Positions 8,070 through 14,635 of a stretch of 14,743 bases of DNA are shown piece after piece (the first letter of the stretch is position 1; every line of letters starts with the position of its first letter). The stretch is from DATJSJ01 sp035504175. GTDB lineage: Bacteria; Pseudomonadota; Alphaproteobacteria; Acetobacterales; Acetobacteraceae. Below the pieces are notes generated by a model. It was not told where the DNA came from. It was given only the letters and a program-made list of their open reading frames with translations, and searched no databases. Made by a program: the position numbers and the translations under genes. The stretch covers positions 1 through 14,743 of the forward strand of contig DATJSJ010000174.1 of NCBI GenBank assembly GCA_035504175.1, in the 5' to 3' direction.

Positions 8070-8996
8070 ATGGACGAGACGAGCGTGGTGCCGATGACCG
8101 GCACGGCGGACGAGGCGATCCCGGTGCCGCTGTCCGAGCGGCTGGCGCCGTGGTTCTTCGTCGCGCCGTCGCTGATCCTGCTTCTGGCGATCGGCCTCTA
8201 CCCGGTCGTCTTTACCTTCGTCATCTCGTTCAAATACTGGGTGATGGGGATGGGGGCGCCGGAATGGACCGGCATCGCCAATTACCTCTCCGCCCTCGGC
8301 TCCAGCGATTTCAGCGATGCGGTGGTGCGCACGCTGGTGCTGGTGGTGATTTCGCTGCCGGTGCAGCTCGTGCTCGGCCTGCTGATCGCGCTGGCGCTGG
8401 ATTCCACCCACATCGCGTTGCTGCGCCGGCTGCTGCAGATCTGCCTGGTGATCCCGATCGCGATCACGCCGGCCGTGGTGGGCCTGCTGACCGCGCTGAT
8501 GTTCAACCAGCAGCTCGGAATCGTGAACTACCTGCTCGGCCGGATCGGCATCGCGCCGGTGAACTGGCTGGGTGATACCACCAACGCCTTCATCACCGTG
8601 ATCCTGGTGCAGATCTGGGAGTGGACGCCGTTCGTCGCCCTGGTTCTCTCCGCCGCCCTCGCCACCGTGCCGAAGGATATCGAGGAAGCGGCGATGCTGG
8701 AGACGGAGCGCTGGTGGCCGCGCTTCCGCTCGGTGCAGCTTCCCTTCATGTGGCCCGGCATCACCGCCGCACTCGTGTTCCAGACGGCGTTCACGCTGAA
8801 GGAATTCGACATGATCTACTCGATCGAGAAGGGTGGACCGGGGACGGCGACCGAGGTCGCCATGCTGCAGATCGAGCGCCTCGCGTTCCGCGGCTTCGAT
8901 ATCGGGGTTGCCGCGGCGGAATCGATCCTGATGCTGATCCTGTCGATCGTGCTGGCGCGGATCTACATCCGGCTGTTCTATCGCGAGATCGACTGA
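8070..8996 (+). CDS. Sugar ABC transporter permease (MalF/UgpA type)
   Basis: This 308-residue inner-membrane subunit has about six hydrophobic helices, beginning with WFFVAPSLILLLAIGLYP (residues 28-45). The cytoplasmic coupling loop is visible as EEAAMLETERWWPRFRSVQL (205-224) followed by P. It is unusual in lacking the DGA triplet, with the normally conserved Gly, after EAA; ETE is found there instead. The second permease has a canonical loop. The ATG at 8070 has GGAGG only four bases upstream (8061-8065). An in-frame ATG at 8094 is possible but lacks a clear site. It follows the binding protein by 61 bases and precedes the second permease by 12. It should form a heterodimer with the MalG-type subunit and be driven by the divergently encoded ATPase. 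Confidence 0.92.
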   Translation: MDETSVVPMTGTADEAIPVPLSERLAPWFFVAPSLILLLAIGLYPVVFTFVISFKYWVMGMGAPEWTGIANYLSALGSSDFSDAVVRTLVLVVISLPVQLVLGLLIALALDSTHIALLRRLLQICLVIPIAITPAVVGLLTALMFNQQLGIVNYLLGRIGIAPVNWLGDTTNAFITVILVQIWEWTPFVALVLSAALATVPKDIEEAAMLETERWWPRFRSVQLPFMWPGITAALVFQTAFTLKEFDMIYSIEKGGPGTATEVAMLQIERLAFRGFDIGVAAAESILMLILSIVLARIYIRLFYREID

Positions 8997-9008
8997 GCGG
9001 GGGCGGCG

Positions 9009-9833
9009 ATGGCAAAGCAAGTCATATTCCGGATCCTGCACACGATCGGCATCCTGCTGATCCTGGTGGTGATCCTGTTTCCGCTGTACTGGATGGTCGC
9101 CGCCTCGCTGAAGACCGAGTCGCAGATCTTCAGCATCCCGCCGGTCTGGCGCTTCACGCCGCATTTCAGCGCCTACGCCCAGGCGATCCGGCAGGATGAC
9201 GTGCTCGGCGCGCTGCTCAACTCGCTGATCGTGACCGTGGGTTCGGTCGGGCTCGGCCTTCTCGTCGGCGCGCCGGCGGCCTACGGCATCGCCCGCTACC
9301 AGTTCCGCGGCCGGCGCGACGTCTGGTTCTGGTACGTGACCAACTGGATGCTGGTGCCGGTCGTGGTGCTGATCCCGTTCTATCTCACCGCCTCGCGGCT
9401 GCACCTGATCAACAATCTGATCGTGCTGGTGCTGGTGTATCAGGTGTTCGTGGTGCCGCTGGTGGTCTGGCTGATGGTCGACCAGTTCCGCTCGGTGCCG
9501 ATCGATCTCGAGGAGGCGGCGCAGCTCGACGGGCTCGGCCGGTTCGGCGTGTTCCTGCGCATCTGCCTGCCGCTGGTCAAGCCGGGGATCGCGGTCTCGG
9601 CGATCCTGGCCGGCATCTTCGCCTGGAACGACCTGCTGTACGGCTTCATCCTGACGCCGGGCCGGTCGGTGCGCACCGCGCCGATGATCGTGCTGACCTA
9701 TCTCGGCGGCTACATTGTGCCGTGGCCGAAGGTGATGGCCGGCGCGACGCTGGTTTGCGCGCCGGTCATCATCGGCGGCATCGTCGTGCACAAATACATC
9801 GCCCGCGGTCTGACGCTTGGAGCGGTGAAATGA
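9009..9833 (+). CDS. Sugar ABC transporter permease (MalG/UgpE type)
   Basis: This 274-residue inner-membrane subunit shows the MalG layout. A first helix (IGILLILVVILFPLYWMV, 13-30) leads into AASLKTESQIF and W-R-FTP, the usual start of the CUT1 second permease. The coupling loop EEAAQLDGLGRFGVFLRICL (168-187) with following P is canonical, including the Gly of DG. It ends in the typical KYIARGLTLGAVK tail. The start lies 12 bases after the preceding permease stop, with only a G-rich stretch as ribosome binding site, which suggests translation coupled to upstream genes. The stop overlaps the next gene by ATGA. It works with the 8070-8996 permease. Confidence 0.93.
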   Translation: MAKQVIFRILHTIGILLILVVILFPLYWMVAASLKTESQIFSIPPVWRFTPHFSAYAQAIRQDDVLGALLNSLIVTVGSVGLGLLVGAPAAYGIARYQFRGRRDVWFWYVTNWMLVPVVVLIPFYLTASRLHLINNLIVLVLVYQVFVVPLVVWLMVDQFRSVPIDLEEAAQLDGLGRFGVFLRICLPLVKPGIAVSAILAGIFAWNDLLYGFILTPGRSVRTAPMIVLTYLGGYIVPWPKVMAGATLVCAPVIIGGIVVHKYIARGLTLGAVK

Positions 9834-10555
9834 GCTTTTCCGGACGGCGGGCGCTGGTCACCGGCGCCGGCAAGGGGATCGGGCGCGAGACCACACGCAT
9901 GCTGGCGGCGCGTGGCGCGACCGTGGTCGCACTCAGCCGCTCGCCCGAGGATCTGGCGTCGCTGCAGCAGGAGATCGCGTGCGAGACGATCGCAGTCGAT
10001 CTCGCCGACACCGAGGCGATGCTGCTCGGCGTGCGCGCGGCGCTGCCGATCGATCTGCTGGTCAACAACGCGGCGATCGCGCCGCTCGATCCGATGCTGC
10101 AGGCGCCGGCCGCGCGGGTGCGCGCCACCTTCGAGGTGAACATGGTGGCACCACTGCTGATCGCGCAGCTCGTTGCCGCCGACCTCATTGCCCGCTCCGT
10201 GCCCGGCGCGATCGTCAACGTCTCCAGCCTGGCGGCGCAGATCGGCACGCGCGACCATGCCGCCTATTGCGCGTCCAAAGCGGGGCTCGACGCGATGACG
10301 CGGGTGATGGCGGTGGAACTCGGCGCGCAGCGCATCCGGGTGAACAGCGTCAATCCTGTGGTGACGATCACGCCAATGGGTGAGCGCGCCTGGTCGGACC
10401 CGGCCAAGGCCGATCCGATGCGTGCGCGCATCCCGCTCGGCCGCTTCGCTCAGCCATCCGAGGTCGCAGAGGCGATCTGCTTCCTGCTCAGCGACGCGGC
10501 GTCGATGGTGAACGGGGTCAGCCTGAACGTGGATGGCGGGTTCCGCGCGGGATAG
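9830..10555 (+). CDS. SDR-family oxidoreductase, L-xylulose reductase (DCXR)-like
   Basis: This 241-residue cytoplasmic enzyme belongs to the classical short-chain dehydrogenases. It shows TGAGKGIG (11-18), NNAA (79-82), the structural Asn in FEVN (N104), the catalytic Ser at 132-133, and Y146-x3-K150. It resembles animal dicarbonyl/L-xylulose reductase along its length as I remember it: GRRALVTGAGKGIGR, PGAIVNVSS, RIRVNSVNP, AWSDPAKA and RIPLGRFA all have close counterparts there. Arg at 37 after the second strand suggests NADPH. The predicted reaction is L-xylulose to xylitol or a related ketose-polyol conversion, which would feed the NAD-linked dehydrogenase at 2374-3417. The start at 9830 overlaps the permease stop as ATGA, so the enzyme is co-expressed with uptake. 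A sugar-acid or ketose substrate other than L-xylulose remains possible. Confidence 0.9.
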   Translation: MSFSGRRALVTGAGKGIGRETTRMLAARGATVVALSRSPEDLASLQQEIACETIAVDLADTEAMLLGVRAALPIDLLVNNAAIAPLDPMLQAPAARVRATFEVNMVAPLLIAQLVAADLIARSVPGAIVNVSSLAAQIGTRDHAAYCASKAGLDAMTRVMAVELGAQRIRVNSVNPVVTITPMGERAWSDPAKADPMRARIPLGRFAQPSEVAEAICFLLSDAASMVNGVSLNVDGGFRAG

Positions 10556-10587
10556 CGGCGCGCCGCCGGACCCATGGCCGTTGATGC

Positions 10588-10632
10588 TGGCCGGTGCGCG
10601 CGGCCGGACCCGTCCGGGCGCGAAGCCGGCCA
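10588..10632. terminator. Nested stem-loop between convergent SDR and brnA genes
   Basis: TGGCCGG (10588-10594) is inverted as CCGGCCA (10626-10632). Inside, CCGGAC (10604-10609) and GTCCGG (10612-10617) form a second hairpin with a 2-base loop. It lies in the 125-base gap between two converging genes. There is no T-run in either direction, so it may be a bidirectional, Rho-assisted or non-classical end point. Confidence 0.4.
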
Positions 10633-10680
10633 CGAGGGACGAACCCGACCTGCGCGCGCCGGGCGACGGTCCGGGCGCGA

Positions 10681-11013
10681 TCAGGCGGGCCGCTTGCGCG
10701 CCTGCTCGACGAAGGCGCGCAGCACCGCGTTGATGCGGGTCTGGTAGCCCGGCCCCTGCCGCTTGAACCAGTCCAGCACGTCCTGATCGATCCGCAGCGA
10801 CAGCAACTGCTTCGGCGCCGGCATCACCGCCTCCGCGCGCGCCAGCCAGTCCTCCGGCTGGTCGCGGAAATCGGGATCGGCGGCGATGGCGCGCTCGGTC
10901 TCGGCCTCGGTCATTGCGCGCAGCCGGGCGAGGTCCGTCCGGCTTGGCCGCCGCGCCCGGCGGGCTTCGAGCTCAGCCGCCGAGACGCGCCTGATGGTGT
11001 CGTCTTTCTGCAT
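10681..11013 (-). CDS. BrnA-family antitoxin
   Basis: This protein of about 110 residues is the expected antitoxin of a type II pair. The N-terminal half is charged and Arg-rich (toxin-binding part in the family). The C-terminal half, SLRIDQDVLDWFKRQGPGYQ followed by TRINAVLRAFVEQARK, fits the BrnA ribbon-helix-helix DNA-binding region. I chose the ATG at 11011-11013, six bases after GGAGGG. A GTG directly before it would add one residue but sit only three bases from that site. It overlaps the toxin gene by 41 bases, with toxin first, the usual brnTA order. By family precedent it neutralises BrnT and, alone or in complex, represses the shared promoter at 11299-11328. Confidence 0.88.
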   Translation of the reverse strand: MQKDDTIRRVSAAELEARRARRPSRTDLARLRAMTEAETERAIAADPDFRDQPEDWLARAEAVMPAPKQLLSLRIDQDVLDWFKRQGPGYQTRINAVLRAFVEQARKRPA

Positions 11014-11245
11014 CACGTGCCCTCCGCATGGAGATGATCCGGATCGCCGCCCCGCGCCGCGTGAAGATCGCGGTGACGTAGACGTCCTCGATCATGCCGA
11101 CTGCCATCCACCGCGCCTCGTCCTGCACCGCCCGGGCCGGCCCCACCAGATGCGGGTTGCCGAAGACCAGGTCCGCATCCTCGAAGTCGATGCCGTGCTT
11201 GAGGATGTTGGCGAGGCGCTTGGCCTCGTCCCATTCAAACTCCAC
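10973..11245 (-). CDS. BrnT-family toxin (ribonuclease)
   Basis: This 90-residue protein matches BrnT toxins, RelE-fold ribonucleases that slow translation. The visible signatures are FEWDEAKRLANILKHGIDFE at the N-terminus, then DADLVFGNP, and near the end RIISMRRARDAERR, all typical of the family. The start must be the GTG at 11243-11245 because an in-frame TGA lies two codons upstream. There is no strong ribosome binding site ahead of it, whereas the antitoxin has a good one, which would favour antitoxin supply. It lies downstream of a well-formed AT-rich promoter. The pair sits between metabolic genes with no mobile-element remains seen. Confidence 0.88.
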   Translation of the reverse strand: MEFEWDEAKRLANILKHGIDFEDADLVFGNPHLVGPARAVQDEARWMAVGMIEDVYVTAIFTRRGAAIRIISMRRARDAERRHHQARLGG

Positions 11246-11298
11246 CCGTCAGGTCTCGACAGCGACGCGCCTTCGTAGAGCGGCGGCGGTCCGTCGTC

Positions 11299-11308
11299 TG
11301 TATATACA
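11299..11308. promoter_or_regulatory. Candidate BrnA/BrnTA operator palindrome
   Basis: TGTATATACA is a perfect 10-bp palindrome lying directly on the -10 region of the brnTA promoter. Ribbon-helix-helix antitoxins usually bind such short AT-rich palindromes and block RNA polymerase. Binding here is inferred, not shown. Confidence 0.5.
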
Positions 11309-11328
11309 ATCCGTCATGACAACGTCAA
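11299..11328 (-). promoter_or_regulatory. brnTA promoter
   Basis: On the - strand, TTGACG (11323-11328) is followed 16 bases later by TATATA (11301-11306), or 18 bases later by TATACA (11299-11304). This is one of the best sigma70-like matches in the window. It lies about 55 bases upstream of the brnT start and is notably AT-rich against its surroundings. The spacer contains another palindrome, GTCATGAC (11313-11320). Confidence 0.65.
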
Positions 11329-11344
11329 CCTCCGCGGGACCGCC

Positions 11345-11364
11345 AGCGGCTCGTGCGCGCCGCT
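11345..11364. terminator. Possible hairpin after the FAD monooxygenase gene
   Basis: AGCGGC (11345-11350) pairs with GCCGCT (11359-11364) around an 8-base loop, just past the monooxygenase stop on the - strand and before the brnTA promoter. There is no T-run. It would help separate the two - strand units if it works as a terminator. Confidence 0.25.
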
Positions 11365-11373
11365 TGGCCAGCG

Positions 11374-12591
11374 CTACGGCGCCGCGCCGAGGCGACCCAT
11401 CGCCTGGCGCATGAACAGCCGCTTCAGCGGCGGCATGCGGTTGACCGCGGCGATGCCGAGATCGCGGGCCAGCCGCACCGGCGGCAGGTCAGTGCTGAAC
11501 AGCCGGTCGAGCCCGTCCGTCGCCGCCAGCATCAGCAGATTGTCCGGCCGCCGCATCCGCTGATAGCGGGCGAGCAGCGCCGGCGCGCCCGGATCACCAC
11601 CGCCCTCGACCGCCTCGATCATCAGCCCGGCGAGCGCCGCGGCGTCACGGAAGCCGAGATTGAGCCCCTGCCCGGCAATCGGGTGGATGCCGTGCGCGGC
11701 ATCGCCCGCCAGGGCGAGGCGCATGTCGACGTAGCGATGCGCGAACTGTGCCCCGAGCGCATAGATCCAGCGCCGCCCGACCGGCCGCACCGCGCCGAGA
11801 TGCGCGCCGAGCCGGCGCGCGATCTCGCGCCCGAACGCTGCCGCATCGAGGCCGATCATCCGCCCGGCCAACGCCCGCCGCTCGGTCCAGACGATGGCGG
11901 AGATGTTGTCCCCCGCCTCCGTCGCGGCCATCGGCAGCTGCGCGAACGGCCCGGTGGGCAGGAAATGCTCCAGCGCCGTGCCGTGATGCGGCCGCTCATG
12001 CGCGATGGCGCAGACGATGCTCGTCTGGGCGTAGGGCCAGCCGGTCACCGGGATGCCGGCGGCGCGGCGCAGCGGGCTGGACCGGCCTTCCGCCGCCACT
12101 ACCAGCCGCGCTGCGATGGTCGGGCCGTCCTGCAGCCGCACGATCGCGAGATCGGGCCGCCGCTCCACCGATGCGTGGGCCGGGGCATGCACGGAGAGCG
12201 CGGGCAGCCGGTGCATGTGCGCATTCAGCGCCTGGCGCAGCGAGCGCGCCTCGACCATCCAGCCGAACGGCTCGTCGCCTGCCTCGCGGTGGTCGAAATG
12301 CAGGAACAGCGGCGCGGCGCGGCGCCCGACCCGGCCGTCGGTGATGCGGATGTCCAGGATCGGGCCGGTCGGCAGCGGCAGCACCCCCCAGACCCCCGCC
12401 GCCTCGAGCAGGCGGCGGGAGCCGGCGGCGATCGCGTAGGCGCGGCCGTCGAACTCGGGCCGCTCCATCGGCGGCAGCGGTGCACGGTCGATGACGGCGG
12501 TGGCGATCCCGGCCTGGGCCAGGCGGCAGGCAAGGGCGGCGCCGACCGGACCGGCGCCGACCACGCAGACATCGACGGAGAGAGTGCTCAT
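11374..12591 (-). CDS. UbiH/UbiF/VisC-family FAD-dependent hydroxylase (probable ubiquinone biosynthesis)
   Basis: This 405-residue flavoprotein monooxygenase probably adds a hydroxyl to the ubiquinone precursor ring using NAD(P)H and O2. It has the N-terminal FAD site VVGAGPVGAALA (10-21), the family segment DGRAYAIAAGSRRLLEAAGV (48-67), and the second FAD motif RLALAGDAAHGIHPIAGQGL (291-310) followed by NLGFRDA, which is the diagnostic UbiH pattern. The middle motif reads VVAAEGRSSPLR (164-175), with Glu where the family usually has Asp. Length is normal. The ATG at 12589-12591 lacks a clear ribosome binding site. A weak promoter ends only six bases upstream, so the message could be leaderless. 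It is alone in its direction, divergent from glnK. Which ring position it modifies (UbiH, UbiF, UbiI or UbiL type) cannot be decided. Confidence 0.88.
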   Translation of the reverse strand: MSTLSVDVCVVGAGPVGAALACRLAQAGIATAVIDRAPLPPMERPEFDGRAYAIAAGSRRLLEAAGVWGVLPLPTGPILDIRITDGRVGRRAAPLFLHFDHREAGDEPFGWMVEARSLRQALNAHMHRLPALSVHAPAHASVERRPDLAIVRLQDGPTIAARLVVAAEGRSSPLRRAAGIPVTGWPYAQTSIVCAIAHERPHHGTALEHFLPTGPFAQLPMAATEAGDNISAIVWTERRALAGRMIGLDAAAFGREIARRLGAHLGAVRPVGRRWIYALGAQFAHRYVDMRLALAGDAAHGIHPIAGQGLNLGFRDAAALAGLMIEAVEGGGDPGAPALLARYQRMRRPDNLLMLAATDGLDRLFSTDLPPVRLARDLGIAAVNRMPPLKRLFMRQAMGRLGAAP

Positions 12592-12597
12592 GCGCCG

Positions 12598-12626
12598 GCT
12601 GTAGCAGCTCCCGGCCAGGTGCCCAA
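12598..12626 (-). promoter_or_regulatory. Possible promoter for a leaderless monooxygenase message
   Basis: On the - strand, TTGGGC (12621-12626) and TACAGC (12598-12603) are spaced by 17 bases. The -10 box ends six bases before the ATG, so transcription would begin at or very near the start codon. Each box matches the consensus at only three of six positions. Confidence 0.25.
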
Positions 12627-12746
12627 AATCCGCGCATACGGCCCGGATCGTGACCGTGGCGCGGCCGCCACCGGATTGCTCAAGGAATGGGCAGAGGCGG
12701 CCCCCGGCTTCGGCGCGGGAGGCGGATGACCCGTCGATTCACCTCC

Positions 12747-12761
12747 GGCACGCTTCTTGAA
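12747..12761 (+). promoter_or_regulatory. Sigma54-like -24/-12 element upstream of glnK-amtB
   Basis: GGCAC (12747-12751) and TTGAA (12757-12761) are spaced by five bases, close to the sigma54 consensus TGGCAC-N5-TTGCA. The GG doublet is intact at -24. The -12 doublet is GA instead of GC, a mismatch at a key base. Transcription would start near 12772, about 50 bases before glnK. glnK-amtB operons are commonly sigma54/NtrC controlled, so the position fits even though the match is imperfect. Confidence 0.4.
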
Positions 12762-12781
12762 AGGCGGTTCCGGACCGCATG

Positions 12782-12797
12782 CGCACAATCTCGTGCG
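12782..12797. repeat. CGCAC-N6-GTGCG inverted repeat in the glnK leader
   Basis: CGCAC (12782-12786) and GTGCG (12793-12797) are inverted around six bases. The GCAC/GTGC core resembles half-sites of NtrC binding sites, but those normally have seven bases between them and lie upstream of the promoter. Here it would be in the transcribed leader, so a hairpin or an unrelated operator is equally possible. Confidence 0.35.
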
Positions 12798-12823
12798 GCG
12801 GCGGACGGAAGGGGAAAGGCGCG

Positions 12824-13162
12824 ATGAAGCTTATCATAGCCGTCATCAAGCCCTTCAAACTGGACGACGTGCGCGAGGCGCTGACGCCGCTGGGTGTGCA
12901 GGGACTCACCGTCTCCGAGGTGAAGGGCTTCGGCCGGCAGAAGGGACAGACCGAGATCTACCGCGGGGCCGAATACCACGTGAGCTTTCTCCCCAAGGTG
13001 AAGATCGAGGTCGCGGTACCCGATTCGATTGCCGAGCAGGTGGTGGAGGCGATCACGAAATCCGCCCACACCGGCAAGATCGGCGACGGGAAGATCTTCG
13101 TCATGGAGCTCGAACGCGCGGTGCGGATCCGGACCGGCGAAGTCGATGCCGAGGCGCTCTAA
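12824..13162 (+). CDS. glnK: PII nitrogen-regulatory protein GlnK
   Basis: This is exactly 112 residues, the standard PII length. It is a cytoplasmic trimer that senses 2-oxoglutarate and ATP/ADP and controls nitrogen targets. The T-loop has the uridylylation site Tyr51 within RGAEYHVSF, and Gln39 for ligand binding. The ATP-binding segment HTGKIGDGKIFV (82-93) and C-terminal RIRTGEVDAEAL are canonical. The ATG at 12824 is preceded by GGGGAAAGG and gives the usual MKLIIAVIKPFKLDDVREAL start. Because it lies 13 bases ahead of amtB, the GlnK name fits better than GlnB. By family knowledge, unmodified GlnK docks on AmtB and closes it when ammonium is ample. A sigma54-like element lies upstream. 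Confidence 0.96.
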   Translation: MKLIIAVIKPFKLDDVREALTPLGVQGLTVSEVKGFGRQKGQTEIYRGAEYHVSFLPKVKIEVAVPDSIAEQVVEAITKSAHTGKIGDGKIFVMELERAVRIRTGEVDAEAL

Positions 13163-13175
13163 GTAGGGACCCAAC

Positions 13176-14489
13176 ATGCGGATGAAACGCTTCCTGCAGG
13201 GCTCGCTCTGCGCCCTGCCAATCATGCTCGCTTCCATCTCTGCCTTCGCGGCGGACAACCCGCCGCCGAAGCTCGACACCGGCGACACCGCCTGGATGCT
13301 GACGAGCACCGCGCTGGTGCTGATGATGACGGTTCCGGGCCTGGCGCTGTTCTACGCCGGCATGGTGCGCAAGAAGAACGTCCTCGCCACCATCATGCAG
13401 TCCTTCGCCGTCACCTGCCTGGTGACGGTGACATGGTGGTTCGCCGGCTACTCGCTCGCCTTCACCCCGGGCACGCCCTATATCGGCGACCTGTCGCGCT
13501 TCCTGCTGATGGGCATGGGAGCGACCTACGACAAGCCCGGATTTGTGCTGGCGCCGACCATCCCCGAATCCGTCTACATGATGTTCCAGATGACTTTCGC
13601 GATCATCACGCCGGCGCTGATCGCGGGGTCGTTCGCCGACCGCATGAAGTTCTCCGCGATGTGCCTGTTCATGGTGCTGTGGTCGCTCCTGATCTACAGC
13701 CCGGTTGCGCACTGGGTGTGGAGCTCGACCGGCTGGGAAGCGGGCCTCGGGATCGAGGACTACGCCGGCGGCACGGTCGTGCACATCAATGCCGGCATCG
13801 CCGGGCTGATGTGCGCACTGGTGCTCGGCAAGCGCGTCGGCTTTGGGCATGACAACATGGCGCCGTACAACGTCGCCTACGCCGTGATCGGCGCCTCGCT
13901 ACTGTGGGTCGGCTGGTTCGGCTTCAATGCCGGCTCGGCGGTGTCCTCGGGCGCCCGCGCCGGCATGGCGATGACCGTGACGCAGATCGCAACCGCCTCG
14001 GCGGCGCTGGGCTGGATGTTCGCGGAATGGGGCACGAAGGGGAAGCCGTCGGTGCTCGGCATCGCCTCCGGCGCCGTCGCCGGACTGGTCGCGATCACCC
14101 CGGCCTCCGGCTTCGTGCTTCCGGGCCCGGCGGTGATTATCGGCATCGCGGCCGGCGTGCTCTGCTTCTTCGCCTCGACCAGCCTCAAGCATGCGATGGG
14201 CTATGACGACAGCCTGGACACGTTCGGCGTGCACTGCATCGGCGGCATCATCGGCGCGCTGCTGACCGGCGTGTTCGCCTACAGTTCCTTCGTCAGCGCA
14301 CCGCAGCTTCCCGGCAGCCTGGCCCAGCTCAAGGTGCAGGCGATGGGGGTGATCGTGACGCTGGTCTATAGCGGCCTCGGCTCGCTGATCCTGCTGAAGA
14401 TCGTCGATGCCATCGTCGGACTTCGGGTCACCAGCGACGAGGAGGTCGAGGGTCTCGACCTCGTGCTGCACGGCGAGCAGCTCGGCTGA
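13176..14489 (+). CDS. amtB: Ammonium transporter AmtB
   Basis: This 437-residue inner-membrane channel of the Amt/Mep/Rh family should work as a trimer carrying ammonium inward. It has a cleavable signal peptide (MRMKRFLQGSLCALPIM, cleavage near SAFA-AD at 25) and then about eleven helices. The pore twin histidines are visible as H203 in TVVHINAG and H353 in FGVHCIGG. D195 in EDYAGGT is the conserved structural/recruitment Asp. Pore Phe candidates lie in FQMTFAIITPALIAG (137-151) and GWFGFNAG (246-253). The DEEVEGLDLVLHGE C-terminal tail is the usual cytoplasmic segment that meets GlnK. The ATG at 13176 follows AGGGA by about six bases. The gene ends the glnK-amtB operon at a strong terminator. 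Confidence 0.96.
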   Translation: MRMKRFLQGSLCALPIMLASISAFAADNPPPKLDTGDTAWMLTSTALVLMMTVPGLALFYAGMVRKKNVLATIMQSFAVTCLVTVTWWFAGYSLAFTPGTPYIGDLSRFLLMGMGATYDKPGFVLAPTIPESVYMMFQMTFAIITPALIAGSFADRMKFSAMCLFMVLWSLLIYSPVAHWVWSSTGWEAGLGIEDYAGGTVVHINAGIAGLMCALVLGKRVGFGHDNMAPYNVAYAVIGASLLWVGWFGFNAGSAVSSGARAGMAMTVTQIATASAALGWMFAEWGTKGKPSVLGIASGAVAGLVAITPASGFVLPGPAVIIGIAAGVLCFFASTSLKHAMGYDDSLDTFGVHCIGGIIGALLTGVFAYSSFVSAPQLPGSLAQLKVQAMGVIVTLVYSGLGSLILLKIVDAIVGLRVTSDEEVEGLDLVLHGEQLG

Positions 14490-14515
14490 CGCGGACGGAC
14501 TTGCCTCGGCTACGG

Positions 14516-14544
14516 GCGGCGCCTTCGGGCGCCGCTTTTTTTTT
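14516..14544 (+). terminator. Rho-independent terminator of glnK-amtB
   Basis: GCGGCGCC (14516-14523) pairs perfectly with GGCGCCGC (14528-14535) around a stable TTCG tetraloop, followed by nine T (14536-14544). This is a textbook intrinsic terminator, 26 bases after the amtB stop. It would not serve the - strand gene to its right, because there is no T-run in that direction. Confidence 0.93.
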
Positions 14545-14635
14545 CAGGTGGCGCGACACGGATGCCGATGGCGCCTTGGTCATTGGCGAGGGCCAAGCCG
14601 GCAGGACTGGTCGCGGCCGAACGCAGAAAGCGCGG

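Noticed and set aside
7935..9791. Long - strand open frame opposite the permease genes
   Set aside because: The translation is a His/Gln/Arg/Asp-rich antisense shadow of two clear permease genes.
11353..12729. Long + strand frame opposite the UbiH-type gene
   Set aside because: It has no recognisable domain and its composition is that of a shadow. The - strand gene has three FAD motifs.
12783..12796. NtrC binding site
   Set aside because: GCAC-N6-GTGC has one base too few in the spacer and lies downstream of the candidate promoter, so it is reported only as an inverted repeat.
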